DNA from: Acidimicrobiia bacterium
Lineage (GTDB): Bacteria > Actinomycetota > Acidimicrobiia > Acidimicrobiales > CAIXPF01
Direction of reading: 5' to 3'
DNA: 64,000 nt
Assembly: GCA_947476745.1 (NCBI GenBank)
Contig: CANJRG010000002.1
Location: 310,001-374,000, forward strand
Positions within the stretch are counted from its first letter, which is position 1, and every line of letters begins with the position of its first letter. Below are positions 38,891 through 48,174 of this stretch, piece after piece. The notes under the pieces were generated by a model. The model did no database searches, was not told the origin of the DNA, and saw nothing but the letters and a program-made list of their open reading frames with translations. The position numbers and the translations under genes are program-made.

Positions 38891-40072
38891 TCAGCTCCGG
38901 GCGGCGGCCACCGGCCGATCGGAGGGGATGGCCCCGCCCAAAAGCAACACCACGCCCACCAACGCCACCGCGGCCATGGCACCGAAGCCCAGCCGGTAGC
39001 CGCCCTGGTCGATGAGCCGGCCGGCCACGAACCCGCCCACCGGCGCACCGATGTCGAAGTACATGTTGAACGAACCCATGGCCTGACCACGTTCGGCCTC
39101 GGGGGCCCGGTCCACGACCATGGCCAGCAGCGTGGGGAAGATCCCGGCGTAGCCCGCGGCGAACAGCATCACCCCGGCAAACGCCCCGATCGGGCGGGGG
39201 AACAACGCCAGCACCGCCAACCCGGCGGCGCACGCCGCCGCGCACGGGGTGGCCACCGCCTTGCGGCCGAACCGGTCGGCCAGGTTGCCCGACATCGACC
39301 GGGTGACCATCACCGTTGCCGACAGCGCCACGAACAACCAGCCCGACGAGGCCATGCCGATGTTGCGGGCGTAGAGCGCCAGGAACGCGCCGATCGTGGT
39401 CCAGCCGACCCCGACGCAGAAGTACGGCACGCCCGGCCCGACGGCCACCGGGTGGAAGAACCGCTTCCACATCGGCAGCGGCACGTAGTCGGTCCGGCGG
39501 CCGCCGGTCTCGGGCAGCTTGAACGCCAGCAACGCCCCCCAGGCGCTGGCCACGATCACCGCGATCCACACCGCATGGAAACTCCAGCGGCTGATCAGCA
39601 GCTCGGCGAGCACGGGGCCGGTGGCGAAACCGAGGTAGAAGAACAGGCTGTAGCGGGACAGGTAGGTGGCCCGGCGGGCCGGTGGGGCGATGTCGGCGAC
39701 CGTGGCGGTGGCGGCGCCGTAGAACATGGCGTTGGACACGCCCTGCAACATGCGCAGCACCAGCACCGCGATCACCGAACGCACCCCGAGCAGCGCCACC
39801 CCGGTACACATGGTCAATGCCGGGCCGGCGATCAGCAGCGGCTTGCGTCCCCGGGAGTCGAGGAACTGGCCCGACCATGGCCGGGCCAACAGGGCGGCGA
39901 TCGACTGCGAACTCATCACCAGGCCGGCCACCGCCAGCGTCGTGCCGAGATCCTGGTGCAGGTACAGCGGGAGAGCCGGGTACAGCAGGCCCTGGGAGAC
40001 GAACGTCCCCATCGCCGCCACGCACAGCAGGCGCATCGTGGCGGCGGCCTTTCGCTCGTCGATCGTCTCCAC
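38891..40072 (-). CDS. MFS transporter (DHA1-like)
   Basis: A 393-residue protein with twelve predicted helices. Motif A is ARPWSGQFLDSRGRKPLL after helix 2, with a repeat of it in GNLADRFGRKA between helices 8 and 9. It probably exports or imports a small organic compound. The GTG start at 40072 gives a hydrophilic N-terminus of about 12 residues. It is divergent from the epimerase gene at 40162 with 89 bp between. Confidence 0.9.
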   Translation of the reverse strand: METIDERKAAATMRLLCVAAMGTFVSQGLLYPALPLYLHQDLGTTLAVAGLVMSSQSIAALLARPWSGQFLDSRGRKPLLIAGPALTMCTGVALLGVRSVIAVLVLRMLQGVSNAMFYGAATATVADIAPPARRATYLSRYSLFFYLGFATGPVLAELLISRWSFHAVWIAVIVASAWGALLAFKLPETGGRRTDYVPLPMWKRFFHPVAVGPGVPYFCVGVGWTTIGAFLALYARNIGMASSGWLFVALSATVMVTRSMSGNLADRFGRKAVATPCAAACAAGLAVLALFPRPIGAFAGVMLFAAGYAGIFPTLLAMVVDRAPEAERGQAMGSFNMYFDIGAPVGGFVAGRLIDQGGYRLGFGAMAAVALVGVVLLLGGAIPSDRPVAAARS

Positions 40073-40161
40073 GCGGCGCCGCCCCCTTCCGGTCTGCCAC
40101 TCCCCCGAGCGCCGGACCGTCGCGATTCTTACCGCGTCGGTAGCGTTGTAGGGTCATCGGC

Positions 40162-41262
40162 GTGCCGAACACTGCGCTCGTGGTCGGGGGAACCGGGCCC
40201 ACCGGACCCCATGTCGTCAACGGTCTGCTCGCCCGCGGCTACCGCGTGGCCATCCTGCATTCGGGCCGCCACGAGAGCGACCTGCTACCCCCCACCGTCG
40301 AGCACGTCCACACCGACGCCTTCGACATCGGCCAGGTCAGCGCGGCGCTGGGCGACCGGCGCTTCGACCTGGTGGTGTCGATGTACGGCCGGCTGCGTGA
40401 CCTCGCGGTGTTCTTCGCCGGGCGCTGCGATCGGTTCGTCTCGGTGGGCGGAGCGCCGGTCTACAAGGGCTTCGGCTGGCCGGAGGCGAACCATCCGGCC
40501 GGTATGCCGGTTCCCACCCGGGAGCACGACCCGCGGGCCGGGGCCGGCGACAACCCCAAGGTCATCAAGATGGGGGAGACCGAGGACGTGGTCTTCGCCC
40601 ACCATCCCGGGGCCACCCACCTGCGCTACCCCCGCCTGTACGGGCCCTGGCAGGTACAACCGAAGGAATGGTCCATCGTGCGCCGGGTGCTCGACGGCCG
40701 GCGGCGGATCATCCTGCCCGAGGCCGGGCTCAGCCTCGGTGTGCTGGCCTATTCGGTGAACGCCGCCGAGGCGTTGTTGACCACCATCGACCGACCCGAG
40801 ATCGCCGCCGGCAAGGTGCTCAACGTCACCGACGAACGATCGGTCAGCCTGGCCCAGTGGGTCGGCCTGCTGGCCGAGGGGCTCGATCACGAGTTCGAGA
40901 TCGTGGGCATGCCATGGGAACTGGCCCGGCCCGGCTGGCCCTTCGGTGAATGCACCCCGCACCATCGGCTGCTCTCCAGCGAACTGCTGCGCGGCGAGCT
41001 CGGCTATCGCGACGTCCTCGGCGTCGAGGCCGCCCTGCCCGCCACGGCCCGCTGGCTGGCCGATCATCCGCTCGAACGAGGCTCGGTCACCGAGCAAGGC
41101 CTGCAGGACCCCTTCGACTACGAGGCCGAGGACCGGCTCATCGCGGCCTGGGAACGAGCCGTCGAGTCGGTCCGGCCGGCGGCCGAGGCGGCCGACCCGG
41201 GTTGGGTCGATCGCTACGCCTACTCGTCGGTCGACGCCCATCTGGGCATCGACCGCGGCTGA
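40162..41262 (+). CDS. NAD-dependent epimerase/dehydratase family protein
   Basis: A 366-residue extended SDR. Nucleotide motif GGTGPTGPH (9-17) is slightly changed from GGxGxxG. The body includes RYPRLYGPWQVQP, and the sugar- or flavanone-binding half is complete. The usual YxxxK pair is not obvious, so it may be an atypical reductase or binding protein. GTG 40162 is the start. It is followed after 13 bp by the hydratase gene and is probably co-transcribed. Confidence 0.85.
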   Translation: MPNTALVVGGTGPTGPHVVNGLLARGYRVAILHSGRHESDLLPPTVEHVHTDAFDIGQVSAALGDRRFDLVVSMYGRLRDLAVFFAGRCDRFVSVGGAPVYKGFGWPEANHPAGMPVPTREHDPRAGAGDNPKVIKMGETEDVVFAHHPGATHLRYPRLYGPWQVQPKEWSIVRRVLDGRRRIILPEAGLSLGVLAYSVNAAEALLTTIDRPEIAAGKVLNVTDERSVSLAQWVGLLAEGLDHEFEIVGMPWELARPGWPFGECTPHHRLLSSELLRGELGYRDVLGVEAALPATARWLADHPLERGSVTEQGLQDPFDYEAEDRLIAAWERAVESVRPAAEAADPGWVDRYAYSSVDAHLGIDRG

Positions 41263-41275
41263 CCGGGGCACCGGC

Positions 41276-42085
41276 ATGGCCACCATGACAGCGGGGCAGA
41301 TCGAGCAGTGGGCCGCCGCCCACGAACAGGCCCGGCGCACCGCCACCCAGATCGAACCGCCGTCGTTCCGCCATCCCGACATGGACCTCGAAGATGCGTA
41401 CGCCATCGCGCAGGCCTGGGTGAACCTGCAGCTCGCCGCCGGAGCCCGCCTGGTGGGTCACAAGATCGGCCTCACCTCACGGGCCATGCAGGCCGCCATG
41501 CAAATCGACGAACCCGACTTCGGGGCCCTGCTCGACGACATGGTCTTCGACGACGGGGCCGACCTCGTCACCGCCCGGTTCTGCGACCCCAAGATCGAGG
41601 TGGAGCTGGCGTTCGTGCTGGGCCGGCCGCTCGCCGGGCCCGACGTCACCATGCTCGACGTGCTGTCGGCGACCGAGTACGTCGTTCCCGCCCTCGAGCT
41701 GATCGACGCCCGTTCCTACCGGATGCACCCCGAGCTGAAACGGGCCCGCACCGTGCGCGACACCATCGCTGACAACGCCGCCGATGCCGGCGTCGTCATG
41801 GGCGGACGGCCGGTCGGCCCCCGCGACGTCGACCTGCGCTGGGTGGCGGCGCTGGCGTACCGCAACGGCACGATCGAGGAATCCGGCGTGGCCGCCGCGG
41901 TCCTCAACCACCCGGCCAACGGGGTGGCGTGGCTGGCCCGCCGTTACGCCACCATCGGACGGCGGCTCGAAGCCGGCCAGCTGGTGCTGTCGGGCTCGTT
42001 CACCCGACCCCTCGACGCCCGGGCCGGCGACGTGTTCCACGTCGACTACGGCCCCCTCGGCGCCATCACCTGCCGCTTCGTCTGA
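41276..42085 (+). CDS. 2-oxo-hept-4-ene-1,7-dioate / 2-oxopent-4-enoate hydratase family protein
   Basis: A 269-residue member of the fumarylacetoacetase-like hydratases. [12 protein letters not shown] and [16 protein letters not shown] with the metal-binding Glu pair are the HpcG/HpaH signature; the length matches the 267 residues of HpaH. It adds water to a 2-hydroxy-2,4-dienoate formed in meta-cleavage or homoprotocatechuate routes. The ring-cleavage enzyme and aldolase of such a pathway are not adjacent. It lies 13 bp behind the epimerase gene. Confidence 0.9.
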   Translation: MATMTAGQIEQWAAAHEQARRTATQIEPPSFRHPDMDLEDAYAIAQAWVNLQLAAGARLVGHKIGLTSRAMQAAMQIDEPDFGALLDDMVFDDGADLVTARFCDPKIEVELAFVLGRPLAGPDVTMLDVLSATEYVVPALELIDARSYRMHPELKRARTVRDTIADNAADAGVVMGGRPVGPRDVDLRWVAALAYRNGTIEESGVAAAVLNHPANGVAWLARRYATIGRRLEAGQLVLSGSFTRPLDARAGDVFHVDYGPLGAITCRFV

Positions 42086-42200
42086 CCCACCGACGAACCG
42101 ACTGCCGGTCGCGCGTCGGCCCCACGAGGCAACCACCTGACCGGGGCGGCCGACCCCGACCGCCGCACCGCAGCGGCGGGAGCGCCGAGCCGGTGCCGAG

Positions 42201-42249
42201 GTGGCCGGTGGCCGGTGGCCGGTGGCCGGTGGCCGGTGGCCGGTGGCCG
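42201..42249. repeat. Seven-copy 7-bp tandem repeat (GTGGCCG)
   Basis: Seven perfect units, 38 bp before the start of the SCO6745-family gene at 42288. It lies in the expected promoter or leader, so copy number could affect expression. Confidence 0.97.
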
Positions 42250-42287
42250 GCCGACCGGTGCTCGGTGGGGCGGCTACGGTGCTCGCC

Positions 42288-43046
42288 ATGTCCGATCTGA
42301 CCGCGGCCGAAACGGTTCGGCAAGCCGCCCTGCCCATTCTCGAGTTCTCCCGGGGCTGGATGATGAGCCCCGCAACGGCGGCACGGGCCGAAGAACTGGG
42401 CCTGTTGCCGGGCCGGGGATTCTGGGTGTGCGGCCGTAACGGCGTGCTCGGCGACGTCGACGCCGACGTGGTGTGTGCCGCCATCGGCTTCATGCACCCC
42501 GACGCGGTCCGTCGTTTCTGGGAGCACCGCCCGGCCGATCTCACGCCCCGCCAACTGGCCGAGGAATACGCCGGCTGCGCCTTGCGCTGGGCCGGGCCGG
42601 CTCTGGCGTCGATTGCCGAGGCCGATCTGCGGCGCCTCGACCAGCTCGGCCGCATCGTGGCGAACGCCGCCCTGCCGCAGCTCGGCGCCCTCTTCGCCGG
42701 CTGGCGGGCCTTCCCCCGGCCCGACGACCCGGCCGAGGCGGTGGCCCTGACCCTGCAGGTGCTGCGCGAGCTGCGTGGTGGCGCCCATCTCGCCGCGGTG
42801 GTCGGATCGGGCCTCGCCCCGTGGGCCGCCGCCTACGTCGCGCCCCCGCCCCGTGGCGGGGTGGCCTGGGTCCTCGACCTCGGCTGGCCCGAACCCGAGG
42901 GCGACACCGCGGTGCTCTCGTTGCGACGCGACCAGGTCGAGGCCCAGACGTCGCTGCTGTGCGTGGACGCCTTCGCCGCGCTCGCCCCCGCCGAACGCGG
43001 CGAATTCCTCGAGCTGCTCGGCGCGGCACGCGCCGCGATCGGCTGA
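42288..43046 (+). CDS. SCO6745-family helical protein (paralogue 1)
   Basis: A 252-residue protein of the SCO6745 family, with EFSRGWMMSPATAARAEELGL, GRGFWVCGRNGVLGDVDADVV and a tail of helices ending FLELLGAARAAIG. Family members are found in actinobacteria; their function is not established. A second, quite divergent paralogue is at 57122. ATG 42288 lies just after a 7-bp tandem array. The VOC gene begins 22 bp after its stop. Confidence 0.8.
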   Translation: MSDLTAAETVRQAALPILEFSRGWMMSPATAARAEELGLLPGRGFWVCGRNGVLGDVDADVVCAAIGFMHPDAVRRFWEHRPADLTPRQLAEEYAGCALRWAGPALASIAEADLRRLDQLGRIVANAALPQLGALFAGWRAFPRPDDPAEAVALTLQVLRELRGGAHLAAVVGSGLAPWAAAYVAPPPRGGVAWVLDLGWPEPEGDTAVLSLRRDQVEAQTSLLCVDAFAALAPAERGEFLELLGAARAAIG

Positions 43047-43068
43047 GCGACGCGGAACGACAACGATC

Positions 43069-43467
43069 GTGCTCGGACATCTCGGCCTCAACGTCGCCGA
43101 CCTCGCCGTCGCCCGGGAGTACTACCGCGAGCTGCTTCCCCTGCTCGGTTACGAGCTCCTGCTCGATCGTGACGACGAGTTCGGGTATCGCCCGGCCGAC
43201 GGCCGGCGCGGCACCTACCTGTTCTTTTATCCCGCAGTCGACACCGCGCCGTATCACCGTGACCGGACCGGCCTGCAGCACCTGGCGTTCAGCGTGGCGG
43301 ACCGCAGCCAGGTACGGGCAGCACACACCCGGGCGGTCGCGCTGGGCTCGACCGTGCTGCACGAACCCCGGTCCTTCCTGCAATACCCACCGCCGTACTT
43401 CGCGGCATTCTGGCTCGACCCGTTCGGGTTCATGCTCGAAGCCGTCTGTCACCACGACCGGGACTGA
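43069..43467 (+). CDS. VOC-superfamily protein
   Basis: 132 residues with a GTG start: LGHLGLNVADLAVAREYYRELLPLLGYELL, then GLQHLAFSVADR and FAAFWLDPFGFMLEAVCHHD. His4, the QHLAF His and the Glu of MLEAV are candidate metal ligands. The pattern AREYYRELLPLLGYELL is common in glyoxalase-like proteins of unknown substrate. It lies 22 bp after the SCO6745-family gene and is probably in the same transcript. Confidence 0.88.
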   Translation: MLGHLGLNVADLAVAREYYRELLPLLGYELLLDRDDEFGYRPADGRRGTYLFFYPAVDTAPYHRDRTGLQHLAFSVADRSQVRAAHTRAVALGSTVLHEPRSFLQYPPPYFAAFWLDPFGFMLEAVCHHDRD

Positions 43468-43628
43468 CCGCCCCCAGGACCGGCAGGCCGTTCAGGCCAC
43501 TCAGCTCGCCGGCCGCCTGAACGGACGCAACCAGGCTCCGATCGACCTGCGGAGACGCCGGCCCCGCCCAGGCCGGCCGTCAGCGCCGCGCTCCCGACCC
43601 AGCGGTCCGCCGGGTGTCATCGTCGCAC
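43468..43628. other. Spacer between convergent genes, nothing recognised
   Basis: 161 bp between stops at 43467 and 43629. No hairpin of note and no repeat was seen. Confidence 0.6.
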
Positions 43629-44117
43629 TCAGCCGGCGGTCTCGGCGGCACGCTTGAGGCCGGCCAGGGTGGCCGAGATGCTCTCCTTGGCATTGGCCAC
43701 CCGTCGGGCGACCTCGGTCTCCCCGTTCTCGACCATGATCGGTGAGAGGTTGCGCAGCGCCCACTGCTCGGTCAGCAGCGTGCCCTCGCCGTCGGCCTCG
43801 AGCTGGTAGCGCCAGAAAACGAAGTTCAACGCCACCCCGCCGGTCACGAAGGCGTACGCCCGGGACTCGTCGCGTTCGACGATCTCGACGAGGCCCTTCC
43901 ACTCCTGATCGCCGCGACGGTTCACCCCGACGAACTGGTCGCCCACCTCGCCGGTGCCGGCCACGCCGTCGACCTTGCGCCAGTACCCACCGGTATTCTC
44001 CGAGCTCCACTCGCCGTAGCGCTCCATGGCGGTCACCAAGTCCCACACGCGCTGCGGCGGGGCGGCGATGCGGATGGACTCCGAGTGGCTGAACAGGGGG
44101 GCGTTGTCGTCGCTCAT
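43629..44117 (-). CDS. SRPBCC (polyketide cyclase/START-like) family protein
   Basis: A 162-residue hydrophobic-cavity protein. SIRIAAPPQRVWDLVTAMERYGEWSSEN is the standard first strand and helix, TGEVGDQFVGVNR and WALRNLSP later strands, and a long C-terminal amphipathic helix closes the fold. Such proteins bind or cyclise hydrophobic ligands. There is no catalytic motif to name. It lies 103 bp from the SnoaL-like gene on the same strand. Confidence 0.85.
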   Translation of the reverse strand: MSDDNAPLFSHSESIRIAAPPQRVWDLVTAMERYGEWSSENTGGYWRKVDGVAGTGEVGDQFVGVNRRGDQEWKGLVEIVERDESRAYAFVTGGVALNFVFWRYQLEADGEGTLLTEQWALRNLSPIMVENGETEVARRVANAKESISATLAGLKRAAETAG

Positions 44118-44220
44118 GGCGGGGAGTCTGGCAGAACGCCGCCACCGAACCGCCACCAGCGGGCCGTCAGGGGTGGACCGACCGATCGCCGCCGACGGCT
44201 GCGCGCCGACAGCCCGGTGC

Positions 44221-44619
44221 TCAGGGCCGCAGCGCGGCGTCGAGCTGCAGGGCCTTGGCCTTGGCGTAGGTGAGCTTGTAGACCAGCTTGTCGCCCTGCC
44301 AATGCAGCAGGTCGAGCCCGCGCCATGCAGTCGGCTCGCCCCGGGCCTCTAGCGTGCACACCCAGCTCACCATCACCTTGCCGGTGTCGGCGTCGATGAA
44401 CAGGTCCTCCTCGAGGAACTTCATCTCCCCGAAGCGCCCGCTGAACTGGGGAGCGAACGCCGCCCGTACCGCGTCGTAGCCCCGGGCCTCGCTCCCGTCG
44501 AACTGGTCGTAGACGCCGTCGGGGGCGAAGAACGCCATCATCGCGTCGAGATCGCAGCGGTTGAAGGCGTCGAGGAACTCGACGGTGAGACGGTGCAGCC
44601 GATCACGTTCGGAGAACAT
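44221..44619 (-). CDS. SnoaL/NTF2-like protein
   Basis: A 132-residue cone-fold protein: LTVEFLDAFNRCDLDAMMAFFAPDGVYDQF, ARGYDAVRAAFAPQF and SWVCTLEARGEPTAWRGLDLLHWQGDKL. This is the nuclear transport factor 2-like layout of polyketide cyclases and ketosteroid isomerase-like proteins. The acid/base pair of ketosteroid isomerase is not clearly present. ATG 44619 preferred to an upstream ATG at 44649, which adds ten atypical residues. The MFS gene lies 26 bp upstream on the same strand. Confidence 0.83.
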   Translation of the reverse strand: MFSERDRLHRLTVEFLDAFNRCDLDAMMAFFAPDGVYDQFDGSEARGYDAVRAAFAPQFSGRFGEMKFLEEDLFIDADTGKVMVSWVCTLEARGEPTAWRGLDLLHWQGDKLVYKLTYAKAKALQLDAALRP

Positions 44620-44645
44620 GGCCGACACGTTAGCGAGCGCCGCCG

Positions 44646-46073
44646 TCAACTCGCCGGGTGCAGCACGCAGTAGGGAACCGTCGCCACACCAGCGGTGCCC
44701 GCGACACCCTCGGCCCCCGCCCGCTCACCTCCGGCCAGCGCCGCACCGACGCCCGACACTGCCGCGATGGCCAGCACCGACGCCATCCCGGCGGCCGCGC
44801 CGAGGCCCGGAGCGCCCGCCATACGGACCGGCAGCGGCGGCGCCGGCTTGTCACTGACGAACAGGTTGATCAAGGCCGCGAACAGACCGAGAGCGACGGC
44901 GATCCACCACACCACGTCGTAGGAGCCGGTGGCATCGGCCAGCTTGCCGCCATACCACACCCCGATGAACGCACCGATCTGATGGAACAGGAACACCACC
45001 CCGAACAGCGAGCCGGCATTGGCCACCCCGAACTGCCCCACGACGATCCCCGACGTCAACGGCACCGTCGACAGCCACAACAGGCCCATCACCGCTGCGA
45101 ACGCCATCACCACACCAGGCGTATGCGGCAGCAGCACCAGACCGACAATCGCCACCGCCCGCAGGCCGTAGATGACCGACAGCAGCACGTTCTTGGGGAA
45201 ACGGTTGGCCAGCATTCCGGCGCTGAACGCCCCGATCACGTTGAACAGGCCGATGAGCGCGATGGCCCGGGCGCCCGCGGCCCTGGACATGCCGAGGTCG
45301 CCGAGGTAGGACGGCAGGTGGGTACCGATGAAGGTCACGTGGAAGCCGCAGACGAGGAACCCGAGGCACAGCAGCAGGTAGCTGGGGTGCCGCAGCGCAC
45401 GGCTGATGGCGAGCCGGAACGGTTCGGCCTCCGCAGTAGCCGTACCGGACGGTCCGGAAGCGCCATCGACCCCGGTGCTGCGGGGCTCACGCAGCACGAA
45501 GGACAGCGCCACCACCAGCAGGGCGATGGAACCCAGCGCAGCCATGGCGGCACGCCAGCCGATGCGGACGTCGAGCCAGCCGGCGGTGGGGACCAGGAGG
45601 AACTGGCCGAGCGACCCGGCCGCGGTGACGATGCCGATGGCCCACGTGCGCCGCTCCGGTGGCGCCAGCCGGCCGACAGCGGCCAGCACGACCGAGAACG
45701 ACGCGGCGGCCATGGCCATACCGACCAGTAGGCCACCGCTGAGGTAGAACGCCGTCGTGGACGTCGAGCGACTCATGCCGAAGACCCCTACGGCGTACAA
45801 GCCGCCACCGACCGCCAGGACCTTGGGCGCCCCGTAGCGGTCGGCCACCCCACCGGCGATGGGTTGGCCGAGACCCCACACCAGGTTCTGGATGGCGATG
45901 GCCAGAGCGAAACCGGCCCGGTTGGTCCCGAGCGCCTCGGCGACCGGCAGGAGGAACAGCCCGAAGGTCGAGCGGATCCCCAGCGTGATCGAGGTGATCG
46001 CCCCAGCGGCCACCAGCACCCACAGCAAGGACTTCGCCGGCTTCGGCGTCGAGACGACAGCGGTGTCAGGCAT
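44646..46073 (-). CDS. MFS transporter (oxalate/formate antiporter-like)
   Basis: 475 residues, twelve helices. SITLGIRSTFGLFLLPVAEALG in helix 1 and GLGQPIAGGVADRYGAPKVL as motif A are typical of monocarboxylate/OFA-type carriers. The last about 50 residues (Ala/Gly-rich, one hydrophobic stretch) extend past the usual end and may form an extra helix. It probably moves a carboxylate across the inner membrane. The two small cavity proteins downstream on the same strand may share its transcript. Confidence 0.88.
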   Translation of the reverse strand: MPDTAVVSTPKPAKSLLWVLVAAGAITSITLGIRSTFGLFLLPVAEALGTNRAGFALAIAIQNLVWGLGQPIAGGVADRYGAPKVLAVGGGLYAVGVFGMSRSTSTTAFYLSGGLLVGMAMAAASFSVVLAAVGRLAPPERRTWAIGIVTAAGSLGQFLLVPTAGWLDVRIGWRAAMAALGSIALLVVALSFVLREPRSTGVDGASGPSGTATAEAEPFRLAISRALRHPSYLLLCLGFLVCGFHVTFIGTHLPSYLGDLGMSRAAGARAIALIGLFNVIGAFSAGMLANRFPKNVLLSVIYGLRAVAIVGLVLLPHTPGVVMAFAAVMGLLWLSTVPLTSGIVVGQFGVANAGSLFGVVFLFHQIGAFIGVWYGGKLADATGSYDVVWWIAVALGLFAALINLFVSDKPAPPLPVRMAGAPGLGAAAGMASVLAIAAVSGVGAALAGGERAGAEGVAGTAGVATVPYCVLHPAS

Positions 46074-46886
46074 GCGGCGAACCCTTTCCCCGAGGCCGGC
46101 CCGGCCCCGAACAGGATCCCGAGGTTAGCCTCCACCAGTAAGTCCGTCTAAAGGACTGACCGGCCCCCGGGCCAGCCGAACGCCACCCAACCCGATCAGT
46201 CCCGCTCGGCCCCACCGTTGGCGGACCGGATGGCCCACGCCCGCCGGGCCGCGTCGGCCGAGTCACGCACGCCGGGCCGGGCTCATGGGCCCGGGACGCA
46301 CGGGCCCGGGACGCCCGCTGAGCCACGCACGCCGAGTCGTGCCATCAACCGCACCAAGCGGGCAGTGACGGCGAGGTGCGAAGCCATGGGAGACCCGTAC
46401 GGTGGCGTTGCGCGGTCAGGTCCACGCCGTTCGTGTTCGGAACATCCATGCTCGGCGAGACCGTGGCGGTTCTTTCCGAACGACCCTTCCGCCTCAGTCA
46501 GTGCTTTGACGCAACGTGGCCGAACCCCACCACATTGTTGACGCTCCGTGAGCATTCGTGAAGGTACGTTGGCCAAAACCGCCACGGTCTCCCAGATGAC
46601 CCACGGCACCCGGCGCAGGGCCGATCGAGGAGCCTGGTTATCGCCGCCCGATCACCACCGGCGCAAGATCAGGACGTGCGGCAAGTCCGGGCGTGCGTCG
46701 CGTCCCCGACGCCGCCTGGCCGCGTCGAGCCGGGCCGCTCGAACCCGGCCGGGCCCAGGCCGGGTCGGGCTGTCGCGATCCGAGCTGGCGGGGTCGGCCG
46801 CCCCCATGAACCAGCAGCGGCGAACGCGCCGCTCCGACTGGGCGAGATGGGGCCGGGCGACCGGCATTACGGCCTACGCTGCGCCC
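46074..46886. other. Long spacer with one inverted-repeat element
   Basis: 813 bp without a credible gene between divergent genes. It holds a two-copy GGGCCCGGGACGC repeat near 46288-46316, imperfect copies of CACGCACGCCG, and the family 1 element at 46457-46591. The remainder is C/G-rich with no hairpin or RNA recognised. Confidence 0.75.
46457..46591 (+). repeat. 135-bp inverted-repeat element, family 1, copy B
   Basis: Ends GAGACCGTGGCGGTT (46457-46471) and AACCGCCACGGTCTC (46577-46591), identical to copies A and C. CTTTCCGAAC follows the left end and a central TTTGACGCAACGTGGCCGAA matches copy C at nearly every base. It is in the same orientation as copy A and opposite to copy C, which lies 1.8 kb away. 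Confidence 0.9.
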
Positions 46887-47666
46887 ATGTCGACCCATCA
46901 GACGCTGGAACTCGCACGCGATGCAGACCACCCGGAGATCCTGCGGGTGTGGCTCAACCGTCCGCACCGGCGCAACGCCGTCAACGACCGCATGATGAAA
47001 GAGGTCGGCGACGTCTTCCTGGCGCTGCAGGAGGACTTCACCACGCGCGTGGTGGTGCTCGGGGGCCGTGGGGCGTCGTTCTGTTCCGGCGCCGATCGAA
47101 AGGGCGACGACCAGCCGCTCGACCCCGCCAGCACCGAGCGGGAACAACGGTTCCGCCACCACCTCGGCCGCCGGGCGGCACGGGCGATCGAAGAATGCGA
47201 GATCCCCGTGATCGGCGCCATCCAAGGCCACGCCGCCGGCGGTGGATGCGTCTGGGCGGTGTCGTGCGATTTCCGGGTCTGCGCCGAGGACGCCCTCTTC
47301 TGGTACCCCGAGATCGAACTCGGCGTGCCCCTCAGCTGGGCGGCGACCCCGCGGCTGTTCCAGGAGATCGGCATGGCCCGGGCACGCCAGATGGTGATGC
47401 TGTGCGAGCGTATCGACGGACGTCGGGCGGCGGAATGGGGCCTGGTCCACGAAGCCGTGCCCGCGGCCGAGCTCGACGAGGCCACCGAACGGTGGGTCCA
47501 ACGGGTCCTCGCCATGCCGGACACCGCCCTGCACATGGCCAAGACCCAGTTCCGCGGCTACGGACGGGCGTTCGCCCAGGGCGACGTAAGCGAGGCCGAC
47601 GCCGATCAGATCGAACTGGCCCGCCGGCTGCCGGGTACACGCGAACGCTTCCAGGCTGGGTTCTGA
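46887..47666 (+). CDS. Enoyl-CoA hydratase (crotonase) family protein
   Basis: A 259-residue crotonase: WLNRPHRRNAVNDRMM, the oxyanion strand GRGASFCSGADRKG, and IQGHAAGGGCVWAVSCDFRV. The active-site region YPEIELGVPLSWAATPRL carries Glu at the position used by hydratases. Length is standard. It would act on an enoyl-CoA. It is flanked on both sides by family 1 inverted-repeat elements in opposite orientation. Its stop lies 16 bp from the convergent SixA gene. Confidence 0.92.
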   Translation: MSTHQTLELARDADHPEILRVWLNRPHRRNAVNDRMMKEVGDVFLALQEDFTTRVVVLGGRGASFCSGADRKGDDQPLDPASTEREQRFRHHLGRRAARAIEECEIPVIGAIQGHAAGGGCVWAVSCDFRVCAEDALFWYPEIELGVPLSWAATPRLFQEIGMARARQMVMLCERIDGRRAAEWGLVHEAVPAAELDEATERWVQRVLAMPDTALHMAKTQFRGYGRAFAQGDVSEADADQIELARRLPGTRERFQAGF

Positions 47667-47682
47667 ACGACCTGGCTTCGGT

Positions 47683-48174
47683 TCACGGCAGCAGCTGCAC
47701 CCGCGGCGTGCTCAGCGTCCGGTACCTTCCGGCAAAGCCTTTCGCCACCGGCTCGATCGTCCAGACCGAACCCTTGGCGCAGGTGTCGAGTGGGTGCGAG
47801 CATGAGACCAGGCCCAACCCTGCGAGCAAGGCCGGGATCACCTCGCCATGGGTGCAGATCATCTGGGTGGTGGCACCAATACCCGCAACGTCGTCGAGCA
47901 GCGCCCGGACCAGCGCCAGCGTCTCGTCAGGACGTCCGACCTCGAGCGCGGCGGCGGTGCGGAACTCGACACCGTGGCGGGCGGCGACACCGAGCACCGT
48001 GGCCACGCAACGGATGGTGGGGCTGCTGAGCACGGCGTCCACCGGCGCATCGACGGACGCCGTGAGCGCCTCCGCCTGAGCCAATCCCTTCTTGGTCAGC
48101 GGACGGGCGAGATCACGCCCACGCCAGCGGTTCTTGGCCACGGCCACCCCGTGTCGAACGATGTACAACGTCAT
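47683..48174 (-). CDS. SixA-type phosphohistidine phosphatase
   Basis: A 163-residue histidine phosphatase. The nucleophile motif RHGVA is at residues 7-11, SSPTIRCVAT and ICTHGEV give the second Arg and His of the phosphate pocket. The short length and the GRDLARPLTKKGLAQAE segment fit SixA proteins, which remove phosphate from phosphohistidine of two-component systems. No kinase is adjacent. The whole gene lies between two family 1 elements. Confidence 0.88.
   Translation of the reverse strand: MTLYIVRHGVAVAKNRWRGRDLARPLTKKGLAQAEALTASVDAPVDAVLSSPTIRCVATVLGVAARHGVEFRTAAALEVGRPDETLALVRALLDDVAGIGATTQMICTHGEVIPALLAGLGLVSCSHPLDTCAKGSVWTIEPVAKGFAGRYRTLSTPRVQLLP

Noticed and set aside
31550-44619. 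A complete steroid- or ring-degradation cluster
   Set aside because: Individual catabolic families are present, but ring-cleavage dioxygenase, ketosteroid dehydrogenase and regulator genes are absent and operons are short and mixed in direction.
46141-46157. AGTCC/GGACT inverted repeat before the MFS gene as an operator
   Set aside because: Arms of only five bases with a 7-base gap are expected by chance; no adjacent regulator.
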